From Anaerocolumna xylanovorans DSM 12503 (lineage in GTDB: Bacteria > Bacillota > Clostridia > Lachnospirales > Lachnospiraceae): a stretch of DNA of 64,000 nt. The stretch spans positions 121,595 through 185,594 of the forward strand of contig NZ_FRFD01000008.1 of NCBI RefSeq assembly GCF_900143645.1. The letters run 5' to 3'. Both the position numbers and the translations under genes were made by a program. Shown here one piece after another: positions 39,917-48,409 of this stretch (the first letter of the stretch is position 1; each line of letters starts with the position of its first letter). Below the pieces are notes generated by a model, which had not been told where the DNA came from, did not search any database, and saw nothing but the letters and a program-made list of their open reading frames with translations.

Positions 39917-41288
39917 CTTTCCTATTTGTTTTAAATAAAACGGTTCCCAGTACAACAAGAAAAGCACCGGCTAATATCATTATGGTATAGTTGGAGGCTG
40001 TTTTGGGAAGTTTGCCGCCAGTAACAGTCTTTACAGGGGTGGATGTAGTCTTATCACCGGAAGAATCAGGCTTGGTGACAGGTGTTTTTTCCACATCACC
40101 TATAACTTCACCGAACATATCAGCACTAAGACTAAAATCCATCAGGAATTCGGAAGCATCCGTATAAACATCGATGCTTATGGTAGCATTCTCCAGGTCT
40201 TTACCATTCATTAAATCAAGAAGGGTAAGGGGAACTTTCTTTCCATTTTCAAGCACACTGTAGGAAATCTTTATTTTCAGGACATCCTGTAAATCCTGGT
40301 AAAGACTCTGCAGTTCCGAAAGCTGGTTAAGGGTAACAGCTTCGTTGGATTCCGGAAGATTTTCTGCTAAGGTCTGGAAGCGCATCATAATATCTATCAA
40401 TTTATTTTGTGTATCTTCACTGGTATAATAATCTTTTAAGGACATAAAGTACTGATAGGTCCTCGTGTATTCTTCTTCTGTCAAACCAAGCTTTTTCGTG
40501 ATACCGGGGTAGCTTTCTTCCAACATATACATAAAATACTTATAGGAAATACCGCCGTCATCGTTGGTTAAAATATCAAGCTCCAAGTCATCGATGAATA
40601 CATAATCATTCAGAGTTTTATTGATTGTACTTAAACGGCTGTCAATATCCTCCTTGGATAAACTATACTCTGTATTAAAATAATCCAGATTGCTAAGATC
40701 ACTCTTAATAACATCTCCCAGGAAATCCTTCAGCTCATCCACGCTTTCAAACATGCTAAAAGTAATTTCATATTTGGAAAGGAAGGACTCAATCATCTCA
40801 CGGCTTACGGTAAAACCGCGTATAGTACTGATGTCACTTAAATAGGCGGTAAGCTTTTCTTCAAAGCCGGTTTCCTGATCCACAGTGCCATCCCCCTGAT
40901 AAAAAGAGATACTGGCGTCCAATTGATTCAGAAAAACGTAGTCATCAAGGGTCTCTCCATTATCACTAAGTAAGGCAGTTAAAGAATCCTTATCCAGGCT
41001 GTATTCCTCATAGATAGAAGTTAAATTGCTGTAATCAGCCTTAATAACTTCTCCCAAAAAGTCTTTAGGACCGTCTGCGGAATCAAAGTCGGACAGGCTT
41101 TCAGAATATAGATTCAGGACATATTCCAGATCGTCCTTTGTAACTTCCCTTCCCCTCTCATTGCTGATCTGGATTAAGTAAGACATCAGGTCTGTATTAA
41201 AATCCTCCGTTTCAGATGCCTTTACAGACAAGGGAAACAGGCATACAAGCATAACTAACGCCAACATTATAATACCAGTTTTTTTCAT
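39891..41288 (-). CDS. Processed acidic surface protein with LPKTA sorting signal
   Basis: This 465-residue protein has a signal peptide (residues 1-25, MLALVMLVCLFPLSVKA) and a strongly acidic mature part. Two tandem repeats of about 105 residues are visible (LMSYLIQISNERGREVTKDDLEYVL and LTAYLSDISTIRGFTVSREMIESFL, each followed by KDFLG(E/D)VIK and DDYVF/NDYVF). The C-terminus is LPKTA, a hydrophobic helix and a basic tail, a cell-wall sorting signal of the LPXTA type. It matches the processed acidic surface protein family found beside its own sortase. Ribosome site AAGGAGA. Confidence 0.88.
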   Translation of the reverse strand: MKKTGIIMLALVMLVCLFPLSVKASETEDFNTDLMSYLIQISNERGREVTKDDLEYVLNLYSESLSDFDSADGPKDFLGEVIKADYSNLTSIYEEYSLDKDSLTALLSDNGETLDDYVFLNQLDASISFYQGDGTVDQETGFEEKLTAYLSDISTIRGFTVSREMIESFLSKYEITFSMFESVDELKDFLGDVIKSDLSNLDYFNTEYSLSKEDIDSRLSTINKTLNDYVFIDDLELDILTNDDGGISYKYFMYMLEESYPGITKKLGLTEEEYTRTYQYFMSLKDYYTSEDTQNKLIDIMMRFQTLAENLPESNEAVTLNQLSELQSLYQDLQDVLKIKISYSVLENGKKVPLTLLDLMNGKDLENATISIDVYTDASEFLMDFSLSADMFGEVIGDVEKTPVTKPDSSGDKTTSTPVKTVTGGKLPKTASNYTIMILAGAFLVVLGTVLFKTNRKDGDETNAA

Positions 41289-41473
41289 AAATTTCTCCTT
41301 AAATAAAATAATCGGTCAGGAATGTATCTGGCTCGTATTTTTATTATAAGAGAGAGATTGTAAATAATCTACTGGTGGATACTGGTACAGCGAATACGAA
41401 TTAACCGGTTATTATGCCGCCATGGCTGTTCGTTGTACCGGAAGGAATGGGAAAGTTGGCCTATAGTGGGAGA

Positions 41474-41791
41474 TTATACATTATCCAGGTGGATATCGGT
41501 GATTCCACCGGATATATTTTGTTCCCTAAGTTTGTCATTTACCAGTTTCATAAGGTCTTCTCTGTAAATGGCTACCATACCGGCAAGAAAATTGTTCATA
41601 TCCTGCTGGGGCAGCTCACGAAAGGCCGCCGTAAGCATTCTTTCGGGGGCATCCCCTAAGTTCGTTATGAGGGCTGCAACTTCTTTTGATTTGTCATCCT
41701 TACCGGAGAGGGTTTCAAGCAGCATAGGGATCAGACCGGCAGCAAATTCAGCATAATTAATTTCGTCAAAAGTGACTTCTAATTTTAACAT
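41474..41791 (-). CDS. Hypothetical small acidic protein, paralogue A
   Basis: From ATG 41791 the product is 105 residues (MLKLEVTFDEINYAEFAAGLIPMLLE); the longer start at 41815 is inside the mosaic repeat. It has no signal or membrane segment, a mostly helical middle (EVAALITNLGDAPERMLTAAF) and a final strand (ITDIHLDNV). It resembles the neighbouring 80-residue protein in its opening (MLK, then Ala-Ala and Leu/Ile-Pro) and its strand-like end. Family unknown. The -10-like TATAAT on the minus strand at 41348-41343 belongs to the downstream acidic-protein gene. Confidence 0.7.
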   Translation of the reverse strand: MLKLEVTFDEINYAEFAAGLIPMLLETLSGKDDKSKEVAALITNLGDAPERMLTAAFRELPQQDMNNFLAGMVAIYREDLMKLVNDKLREQNISGGITDIHLDNV

Positions 41792-41837
41792 AGTAACTCC
41801 TTTCGTGAATATCAAATCTTTGATTGGATATTCCTGA
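41792..41837 (-). repeat. Mosaic start-codon repeat, copy R6
   Basis: On the minus strand: GTCAGG, then G hairpin GAATATC (41833-41827), C, AATC, AAA loop, GATT, T, GATATTC (41813-41807), then ACGAAAGGAGTTACT and ATG at 41791. Only the G module and tail are present. This is the clearest form of the G module. Confidence 0.88.
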
Positions 41838-41844
41838 CTCCTTT

Positions 41845-42087
41845 TTAAAAGTGTTTTATTCGGATATTATTGACTTTAAGGGGAAGGGATTTTTTCTCGG
41901 TACTTTTATTGATTTCCCTTATGATTTTATCCTTATTGGCATTTACCAGGAAGGCTGTAAGCTGTTCCTTGGCAGGAAGTATGCGGATTCCGGCCTTTAT
42001 AAAGAGGCTTTTAAATTCTTTTGGCAGGAATTTATCAGCAGCCTCATTAAAATCCAGATCTCTTACACTGGCTGAAAATTTAAGCAT
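41845..42087 (-). CDS. Hypothetical small basic protein, paralogue B
   Basis: This 80-residue protein (MLKFSASVRDLDFNEAADKFLPKEF) has no membrane segment and ends in a strand (LPLKVNNIRIKHF). It starts at 42087 behind ACGAAAGGAG, the same string as the mosaic-repeat tail, which may be a relic copy. It sits 53 bases before paralogue A on the same strand and probably shares its transcript. Family unknown; the shared opening and ending pattern suggests distant duplication. Confidence 0.68.
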   Translation of the reverse strand: MLKFSASVRDLDFNEAADKFLPKEFKSLFIKAGIRILPAKEQLTAFLVNANKDKIIREINKSTEKKSLPLKVNNIRIKHF

Positions 42088-42179
42088 AGGGGTTTCTCCT
42101 TTCGTAGGAAATTTTGTATTCTTTCATTATAAGCGAAGAAACGGTAATACACAAGAAAGTGTAGCAGGACTTTTTAGAG

Positions 42180-42208
42180 TTGTTAGAACTAATTGGAACC
42201 AGTATAAT
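42180..42208 (+). promoter_or_regulatory. Promoter of the 135-residue membrane protein gene
   Basis: TTGTTA (42180-42185), 17-bp spacer, TATAAT (42203-42208). Transcription would start near 42215, which rules out the in-frame GTG at 42211 as the start and supports ATG 42253. Confidence 0.75.
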
Positions 42209-42252
42209 AGGTGGTAAGTGTATTAGATAAAGGAAGTGTAAGAGGTAGTGGT

Positions 42253-42660
42253 ATGTACGGCAATACAAAAGTAAAAAGAACACCGGGAAAATGGAAACGG
42301 AATGATATTATCATATTACTGCTGATGGTAATGTGTGTATTTTTGATTATGGAAAGGAATGTAATTTTCGCAGAAGGAAATCCTCTTCTGTATATAAAAC
42401 CAATGTTTATACTGGCAACGGGAAAGGATTATACGGAGATTGAAAGAAAGGATGCAGATAATAATAAGGAAAAAGTATACCTTACGAAAAGGAACGGGCA
42501 GGATGAACTTTTTGTGTACCTTGAGAAAACCTATCAGTTGGAATATAAAGAGCAAAACGGGGGCAGTTATTTATTTGAAGGTGCAGATGGAGAGAAAGTT
42601 CTGACCGGTAGAAGGTATCTTAAGTATTATATTGTTTGGAGAATAAGTGATAAATCTTAG
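42253..42660 (+). CDS. Hypothetical single-helix membrane protein
   Basis: From ATG 42253 (AGAGGTAG upstream) the product is 135 residues. A basic N-terminus (KRTPGKWKRND) leads into one membrane helix (IIILLLMVMCVFLIM), then a small ectodomain rich in Lys, Glu and Tyr (YLEKTYQLEYKEQNGGSYLFEG). No family recognised. It is divergent from the small-protein pair. Confidence 0.65.
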   Translation: MYGNTKVKRTPGKWKRNDIIILLLMVMCVFLIMERNVIFAEGNPLLYIKPMFILATGKDYTEIERKDADNNKEKVYLTKRNGQDELFVYLEKTYQLEYKEQNGGSYLFEGADGEKVLTGRRYLKYYIVWRISDKS

Positions 42661-42733
42661 GATTAGAAAGATACATGATAGTGCAAATATAAATTTACCT
42701 ATCATTTAAGAAATGGTAGGTAAGGATAATAGG

Positions 42734-42759
42734 AAGCATCTGTATTGGGTGCTTTTTGT
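42734..42759 (+). terminator. Terminator after the single-helix protein
   Basis: AAGCATC (42734-42740) pairs with GGTGCTT (42748-42754), one G-T, followed by T. A second inverted repeat (TTACCTA / TAGGTAA) lies at about 42696-42724. From 42760 to 43200 the sequence is very AT-rich and holds no gene I can support. Confidence 0.7.
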
Positions 42760-43200
42760 TTGGATAAAAATTTGAAGAAGTATAGGATATAAAATGAATG
42801 TATAAAAAGTTATATGAATAGTATCCTAACATAACTAATATAGCAAAGTAAATAGTGGGGACTATTTTAAATCAAAATTCTAATTGAAAAAGTAGCAAAT
42901 AATAGAGCAAATAAGTAGAATAGACATAAAACATGTAGAATGGACAAAACACATGGTAAATTATGTAATTATACATTATTATTCATTTGTAAAAGAAATA
43001 CAATAAAAAAGGAGGGACTATAAGTAGATAATTGTTTTAAATGTGAATTATTTAAAAACATTTGAGAGGGGAGTTGACTAGAAAAGCTAATTATAATTAC
43101 AAGATAGAAATATATAAAATTATGATATAACTATGATTAATATAGCTTGTTTTTTTAATTATAGTAAATTTAAAAGGAGTAAATAATTATACCTAAAAAT

Positions 43201-44304
43201 ATGAAAGTTAACACAAAAAAGTTTTTTACGTTGATTTTTACATTGGTATTAACTATAAACCTTATTATTCCGGTGTCCGCATCTGAAACCTTATCCGATA
43301 ATGCAATTCCAAATGAAATAATTACTGAAATTAATAAATCACTTAATTATATTAGTACGCAAAAAGACATTTTTGGTTTAACTGATGTTGATTTTGGAAC
43401 ATTATCAGTCGGAAATCAGATTAAAGCTTACGAATATAGGGATAAGCAGTTAAAAGAAGCAGAATTTTCATTGTTTCCGATTATAAACAACGAAAGATTA
43501 GTGGCATTTGCTGTAAAAAATAATGAAAAAACATCCATTGAAATAACTACTACATTTGTGAAAGATATTGCATCAAGTTTTAATCCAAGCACACCTATTG
43601 CATTTATTTATGACAAAGATACTTGCTATATTTATTCATCTAGTGGATTAACGGAAATGCATAGGAGCAGTCAATCGAATAACGGTCGAGATGTTCTTGA
43701 CTATAATACTGTAGATAAATCCCTCTTTGATTCAATTACACTAAATAATTTATCTTCAAATGAATTTTTAAATTATGAATCAAGTGTTAACCTTATGGCG
43801 GAAAATACATATTCGGTGAATATTGCCGCTACAACATATTATTCTTGTAACGTATCATATGTTTCCCAAGCTCCTGATTCTTATTACTGTTGGGCAAGTT
43901 CGGTTGCATGTATTGGAAATTATTTAAAAGGTAAAAGTTACACCGGAGAGTACGTAGCACAGCAAGTTTTTGGCTCTAACTATAATCAACAAGTACCTCA
44001 AGAAAAAGCTCTTAAGGCTTTAAAAGACATATATGATGTTTCTTACACCAGTAATAATTATGTTCCATCAGACAATACTATTTTAGGAAGTATCAAATCA
44101 GGACGTCCGCTTTTTAGTGGATGGTGGGCAACTTGGTACGGTGGGCATGCAACAGTTATATGTGGAATAAATATAATAGCCGGCTATATTACCATTATGA
44201 ATCCGCAATCAGGTTTTCAGTCTGCAACTTCAAATGGAACTACATATACATATACTAGTATAACTAATAATTTAGTATATGAATTGGAGCGGTATGGAAA
44301 TTAA
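43201..44304 (+). CDS. Secreted papain-like cysteine protease (C39/C70-like)
   Basis: This 367-residue protein has a signal peptide (residues 1-28, FFTLIFTLVLTINLIIPVSA), a propeptide-like region to about 210, and a papain-fold catalytic domain: the nucleophile in DSYYCWASSVACIGNYL (about residue 230), the His in WYGGHATVICGI and the Asn in IMNPQSG. This pattern fits staphopain/AvrRpt2-like peptidases. AAAGGAGT is 22 bases before the ATG, too far for ideal use; an in-frame ATT at 43186 is spaced correctly and could be the true start, adding five residues. The gene is AT-rich compared with neighbours. Confidence 0.85.
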   Translation: MKVNTKKFFTLIFTLVLTINLIIPVSASETLSDNAIPNEIITEINKSLNYISTQKDIFGLTDVDFGTLSVGNQIKAYEYRDKQLKEAEFSLFPIINNERLVAFAVKNNEKTSIEITTTFVKDIASSFNPSTPIAFIYDKDTCYIYSSSGLTEMHRSSQSNNGRDVLDYNTVDKSLFDSITLNNLSSNEFLNYESSVNLMAENTYSVNIAATTYYSCNVSYVSQAPDSYYCWASSVACIGNYLKGKSYTGEYVAQQVFGSNYNQQVPQEKALKALKDIYDVSYTSNNYVPSDNTILGSIKSGRPLFSGWWATWYGGHATVICGINIIAGYITIMNPQSGFQSATSNGTTYTYTSITNNLVYELERYGN

Positions 44305-44761
44305 TGCAAAGGTAAGAAAAACGATGAAAAAAAGATGGATATATATAACTATTACAGCATTAGTAGTGATTTTTTTATTCCTTATCTTATGGTATTCCAA
44401 TATTTTTAGCCCTATTAGAATTGATACAAAAAATGTGAAAAGTATTACAATTGTAAATAACCGGATAGGTGTAGCTAAGCAAATTACGAAAAAGCAGGAT
44501 ACGAAAGCAATTTGCGATTTATTCAATACTACACGTATGCATACAGTTAGAAATTGGAAGGATTATCGCTCCATATTAGGCGGAAGTTCTTATACTTTTC
44601 TTATCAATTATAACAATAAATTAGAGTTGCAGATAATATGTAATCCTGATTCTTATTTAATTAATAACGGAAAGTTGTATGCTATTAAAAAAACAGACTT
44701 CGAAAAATTCTGGCAGCTAAATTATGAGGAGAAAAAATATACCTTTCCTGGAATTCAGTAA
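44294..44761 (+). CDS. Hypothetical membrane-anchored protein next to the protease
   Basis: From ATG 44294 (GGAG four bases upstream) the product is 155 residues and overlaps the protease stop by 11 bases, so it is coupled to it. A basic start (KVRKTMKKR) leads into one helix (WIYITITALVVIFLFLILWY), then a small ectodomain (KSITIVNNRIGVAKQIT, YTFLINYNNKLELQIIC). It could be an immunity or inhibitor partner of the protease; that is only an inference from coupling. Confidence 0.65.
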   Translation: MEINAKVRKTMKKRWIYITITALVVIFLFLILWYSNIFSPIRIDTKNVKSITIVNNRIGVAKQITKKQDTKAICDLFNTTRMHTVRNWKDYRSILGGSSYTFLINYNNKLELQIICNPDSYLINNGKLYAIKKTDFEKFWQLNYEEKKYTFPGIQ

Positions 44762-44788
44762 GTAAAACAATGGATAATATCCGATAGT

Positions 44789-45048
44789 GCGGCTGATAAT
44801 GGGTATGTCACTGTTCTTGTAAAGAATCTGCAAGAGATATTGGAGTAAAATGTATTTGTAATACATTAAGAGGAACACTCTATATTATAATAGTTAACAC
44901 AGCATGTCAGTACTATTACTATTATTATTATAAAACCCATGATAACCGCCCTTACGGGGAATACGACTATCGTGTGAGAGGACAGACTTTTACATTATTA
45001 GATGGTTCAAAACAAACGATAGCAATACCTTTTAATCATGCATATTAA
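44789..45048 (+). pseudogene. Decayed fragments of small ectodomain proteins
   Basis: Bases 44789-44848 translate to AADNGYVTVLVKNLQEILE and a stop, close to the end of the next intact protein (IIAPAKNLQEALAVYN). A second open stretch ending at 45048 reads YDYRVRGQTFTLLDGSKQTI after a TAT/TAC microsatellite (44909-44931). Neither has a start or ribosome site. They look like remnants of duplicated accessory genes. Confidence 0.5.
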
Positions 45049-45066
45049 TTTCACTGGGAGTAATAA

Positions 45067-45582
45067 ATGAAAAAGAAATATTATTTATTAGGGAGTATAA
45101 TTATTATTGCAATTATACTTGCTGTTGTGATAAAAAACAGATATGCACAATTAACAGATATTACTTATCCTTGTGTTACTGTAGATATGGACAATTCGAA
45201 AATACTTGAAGTCTCTTCACTAAAAATTGAAGGAAAAGTATCAATTATGACAGAAAAGAGGTTTAGAGGAAGAATTCGTATTGATTCGTTGCCTGTAACT
45301 TCTTTAGAGGATGAGAAGATGTCTGATATATTGTTTTTTAAGAATAAGTATGCAAAGAATATATTTGGCTCTCTGATTTATAATACATATAATACAGATT
45401 CAGCAAAAATCAAAATGGATTACATAGGGACTTTGTATATGAAAAGCATGAAGATGGATAGTGTTGTAATAGCACTGGCTGATAGTGGTCAGGCAAATGG
45501 CAAACAGACTAATAGATATATCATTGCTCCTGCAAAGAATCTGCAAGAGGCATTGGCTGTTTATAATCGTGTTATGAAATAA
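45067..45582 (+). CDS. Hypothetical membrane-anchored protein
   Basis: This 171-residue protein begins MKKKYYLLGSIIIIAIILAV, a signal anchor, followed by a small ectodomain with a central basic strand (EKRFRGRIRIDSLPV) and a C-terminal APAKNLQEALAVYNRVMK helix. The ribosome site is GGGAG. A degraded copy of its C-terminus lies 700 bases upstream. Family unknown; it belongs to the AT-rich accessory patch. Confidence 0.7.
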   Translation: MKKKYYLLGSIIIIAIILAVVIKNRYAQLTDITYPCVTVDMDNSKILEVSSLKIEGKVSIMTEKRFRGRIRIDSLPVTSLEDEKMSDILFFKNKYAKNIFGSLIYNTYNTDSAKIKMDYIGTLYMKSMKMDSVVIALADSGQANGKQTNRYIIAPAKNLQEALAVYNRVMK

Positions 45583-45592
45583 AGTATATTTG

Positions 45593-45627
45593 TTTAGAGG
45601 AGCTTTTTATATAAAAGCTCCTCTAAA
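45593..45627. terminator. Bidirectional terminator
   Basis: TTTAGAGGAGCTTTT (45593-45607) pairs perfectly with AAAAGCTCCTCTAAA (45613-45627) around a five-base loop, between two convergent genes. Confidence 0.92.
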
Positions 45628-45646
45628 TGTTTTATCTGCGAAAATA

Positions 45647-47398
45647 TCACTGCGTCAGCATAAACGTATTCCTTAAACACAAAGCTCCGTAGCCGAAAGT
45701 CGGATTGGGATATACCGGCTCAAAGCCTAATTCTCTGGCACCTGCTATTAAGTAAGCCCGCATTTTCTCTCCATACATATAAATATCGTGGCCTTCTACG
45801 ATACCCCATTGCATCATAAGGGCACAGCTTCCGGTCACAAAGGGAGTTGCCATGCTGGTGCCGGAGCGTACCGTGTAGCCGCCTCCGGGTGAGCAGGAAT
45901 TGATATTGACTCCGGGGGCCACAAGGTCCGGTTTAATTGGGAAGCCGTTTCTTGGGAAACCCCGCCCGGAAAAAAAGGCAAGACTGTCATTGGAGCCATC
46001 ATAGGCTCCCACGGATATCACTCTTTCTGCAGTGGAAGGAATAGTAAGGGTCGTAACCTCGGTGGGGCGCAGGAAGGCAGTCTGAGGGTTTAGTACACCG
46101 CCGGATGGCAGCCACATGTCATAATTTCCAACAACAATACTTCTTGGGACTAATTCAATTGACCAAATGCCGGTCTCTACATAATCATTTACCGGTATGA
46201 ATTCCAGATAGATTTCCTGTTGGGGGTTATAGGGAAGGGGCTTTCCGTAGTATAGATATATTTCAGTAGGGCCGATCCGAAACTGCTGAGTGCCAAGGCG
46301 TTCCGGGATAGGACCTACTCTGGTACCTCCGGGAGAAGTAATGGTGATATCAAACTGGTCATAGAAATTCTTCCAGATTTGCAGGTTAAAGGTAAATTCA
46401 TATTCTCCCACGGCAAGCTCTACGATTTCACGGGATGCACCGGGAGTCATGGTCAGAACTCCGCTGGTATGCTTACCAGCGGTGCCTTCATTGCCTGTAC
46501 CGACGCAGATATTAATTCTTCCTCTATTGGCAATTTCACTCATGTAGGTTTCAAGAAGAGAACCTCCGGTGTGAGAGCCGTAGTTGGTACCAAAACTGAT
46601 ATTAATGGCCATGGGCTGGTTTAACTCCAAGGAACGTTTTACACAGTAATCAATGCCCTGCATTAATTGTGTGGTACGGGGAAAGGAGTTACCGATGGAA
46701 GAGCCAAGCTTTACAACCAACAAATCGCTTTGGGATGCAACGCCACGGTACAGACCGTTGCTTGCTCTGCCATTTCCAGCGGCTATTCCGGTTACATGGG
46801 TTCCGTGACCGGATAAATCAGTGCTTGGGACAATAGCCAGGCGCTCTGCCTGACTGGGAGCTTGTAAGGCCTCATTTATCTGTTCTCTGGTATAGAGCGT
46901 ACCAATGGCATAGCCGGACGGAGGAGTTCCGTCAATCGTCTGATCCCAGAGCTCGATAATTCTTGTGGTTCCGTCCGGATTGCGAAAATCAGGATGGGCA
47001 TAATCAATTCCGGAGTCAATGACCGCAACAATGACCCCATTGCCAAAAAGGTTATATTGTGAAGTCTGCAAGGGATTAATACAGGAAACGCTTCTGCCCT
47101 GATTTACGGAATAAAAGATGCGCTTGGGCTTTTCAATGAATTCAATCTCCTGATAATCGGTAAGTTTTGGTATGAGATCCTCACGGATGGTGATAATCCC
47201 ATATTCATTCTGGAGTGGAACTACGATAGCGCCTAACTCGTTTGCAATCCGGGAAATATCACCGCTGAACTTTACAATCAGCTCCCATATCCTGACCTCT
47301 GGTATAAAGCCCACATTTAAGTCAAGAGTTTTGGCACGTACCTCTTCCGGAACATCCAGAGCCAGATTCAATTGATTGTCTGCTTTTCCGCTTGTCAT
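45647..47398 (-). CDS. S8 family subtilisin-like peptidase, Csp-like
   Basis: This 583-residue protein has an N-terminal prodomain-like region (to about 110) and an S8 catalytic domain with all three motifs: VIVAVIDSGIDYAHPDF (Asp), DLSGHGTHVTGIAAG (His) and VRSGTSMATPFVTG (Ser). A jelly-roll insertion of about 130 residues sits between the His and Ser regions (FDITITSPGGTRVGPIPERLG), as in clostridial Csp spore-germination proteases. No signal peptide is seen. Csp proteins activate the cortex lytic enzyme SleC during germination; many genomes carry several Csp-like paralogues of unknown role, so the function is tentative. Confidence 0.88.
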   Translation of the reverse strand: MTSGKADNQLNLALDVPEEVRAKTLDLNVGFIPEVRIWELIVKFSGDISRIANELGAIVVPLQNEYGIITIREDLIPKLTDYQEIEFIEKPKRIFYSVNQGRSVSCINPLQTSQYNLFGNGVIVAVIDSGIDYAHPDFRNPDGTTRIIELWDQTIDGTPPSGYAIGTLYTREQINEALQAPSQAERLAIVPSTDLSGHGTHVTGIAAGNGRASNGLYRGVASQSDLLVVKLGSSIGNSFPRTTQLMQGIDYCVKRSLELNQPMAINISFGTNYGSHTGGSLLETYMSEIANRGRINICVGTGNEGTAGKHTSGVLTMTPGASREIVELAVGEYEFTFNLQIWKNFYDQFDITITSPGGTRVGPIPERLGTQQFRIGPTEIYLYYGKPLPYNPQQEIYLEFIPVNDYVETGIWSIELVPRSIVVGNYDMWLPSGGVLNPQTAFLRPTEVTTLTIPSTAERVISVGAYDGSNDSLAFFSGRGFPRNGFPIKPDLVAPGVNINSCSPGGGYTVRSGTSMATPFVTGSCALMMQWGIVEGHDIYMYGEKMRAYLIAGARELGFEPVYPNPTFGYGALCLRNTFMLTQ

Positions 47399-47562
47399 AG
47401 CATGAACCTGCCTATACTTGTTATTTCAATATATGCAAAAGACGTTGGATGAAACACAAATCTGCACGGGAACTGGCGGATAAGTTTAACCGGGAGGATA
47501 AGCTTATAATCTTCTTTTGCTTTTTAGAAGCAATCATTATAGACGGACAGAAGCGTTTGTTG

Positions 47563-47588
47563 TATAATAATGGTTAGATATAACTAAC
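47563..47588 (+). promoter_or_regulatory. -10 box and GTTAG-N6-CTAAC operator before the methyltransferase gene
   Basis: TATAAT (47563-47568) has only a poor -35. Five bases after it lies GTTAG-ATATAA-CTAAC (47573-47588), the same 5-6-5 inverted repeat that covers the start site of the siderophore operon at 27176. A regulator binding there would control the three-gene unit. Confidence 0.6.
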
Positions 47589-47617
47589 TATAAAGGGATG
47601 ATAAAGAGGGTATATGT

Positions 47618-48409
47618 ATGAAAATAGAATTAAGGGGTGTGCAGGAAACCCTGTTGATTCCGCTAATTGCACGTGCGACAGAGACAAAATGTACAAATCC
47701 GAGAATCAAAGATGACAAGGCAGTGGAAATAGTATCAAAGATAGAATATGATTTTGGAAAGTTCGATAAGAAGATGAGCCAGGAGGGGGTTATTGCCCGT
47801 ACAATGATACTGGACCGTGAAACACAGGATTTTGTCAATCAGCATCAGGACGCGGTATGTATTTCTCTGGGGTGCGGACTGGATACGAGGTATCATCGAA
47901 TCAGGCATAATCAGGTACAATGGTATAACCTTGATTTTCCGGAAGTGATATCACTTAGAAAGAAACTCCTGTGTGAAAACACAAATGTTCACTTTATCGG
48001 CAAATCTGCTCTTGATATGAGATGGGCAGATATGGTTGCCGCAGAAGGCAGAGAAGTATTGATTATTATGGAAGGACTGCTGATGTATTTTACAGAAGCG
48101 GAAGCTATTCAGCTGTTTGATATGATAAGAAATCATTTTCCTAAGTGTACGATGCTGGTTGAAATCATGAATCCTTTTATAGCACGTCATTCAAAGCAGC
48201 ACGATACTGTAAAGAAAACAGATGCTGTATTCAGGTGGGGGATTCGCTCGGGAAAAGCAATGGAAAATCTTTGTGAAGGGCCGCATTTTGTTAGGGAATG
48301 GAATCTTTTTGATGAGCTTAGAGATAGAGGACCAGGTTTTTGGTTAGCAGGAAAGCTCCCTTTTATCCGTAATATAAATAATAAAATAGTAAAGCTGGTA
48401 GCACAATGA
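47618..48409 (+). CDS. Class I SAM methyltransferase, leucine carboxyl methyltransferase family
   Basis: This 263-residue protein fits the LCM/PPM family (also seen in polyketide O-methyltransferases): TLLIPLIARATET near the start, DRETQDFVNQHQDAVCISLGCGLDTRYHRI with the SAM loop, YNLDFPEVI for the ribose-binding acidic residue, and LIIMEGLLMYFTEAEA. It probably methylates a carboxyl or hydroxyl of a small molecule. The ribosome site is AGAGGG. Its end overlaps the next gene by four bases, forming one operon. Confidence 0.88.
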   Translation: MKIELRGVQETLLIPLIARATETKCTNPRIKDDKAVEIVSKIEYDFGKFDKKMSQEGVIARTMILDRETQDFVNQHQDAVCISLGCGLDTRYHRIRHNQVQWYNLDFPEVISLRKKLLCENTNVHFIGKSALDMRWADMVAAEGREVLIIMEGLLMYFTEAEAIQLFDMIRNHFPKCTMLVEIMNPFIARHSKQHDTVKKTDAVFRWGIRSGKAMENLCEGPHFVREWNLFDELRDRGPGFWLAGKLPFIRNINNKIVKLVAQ

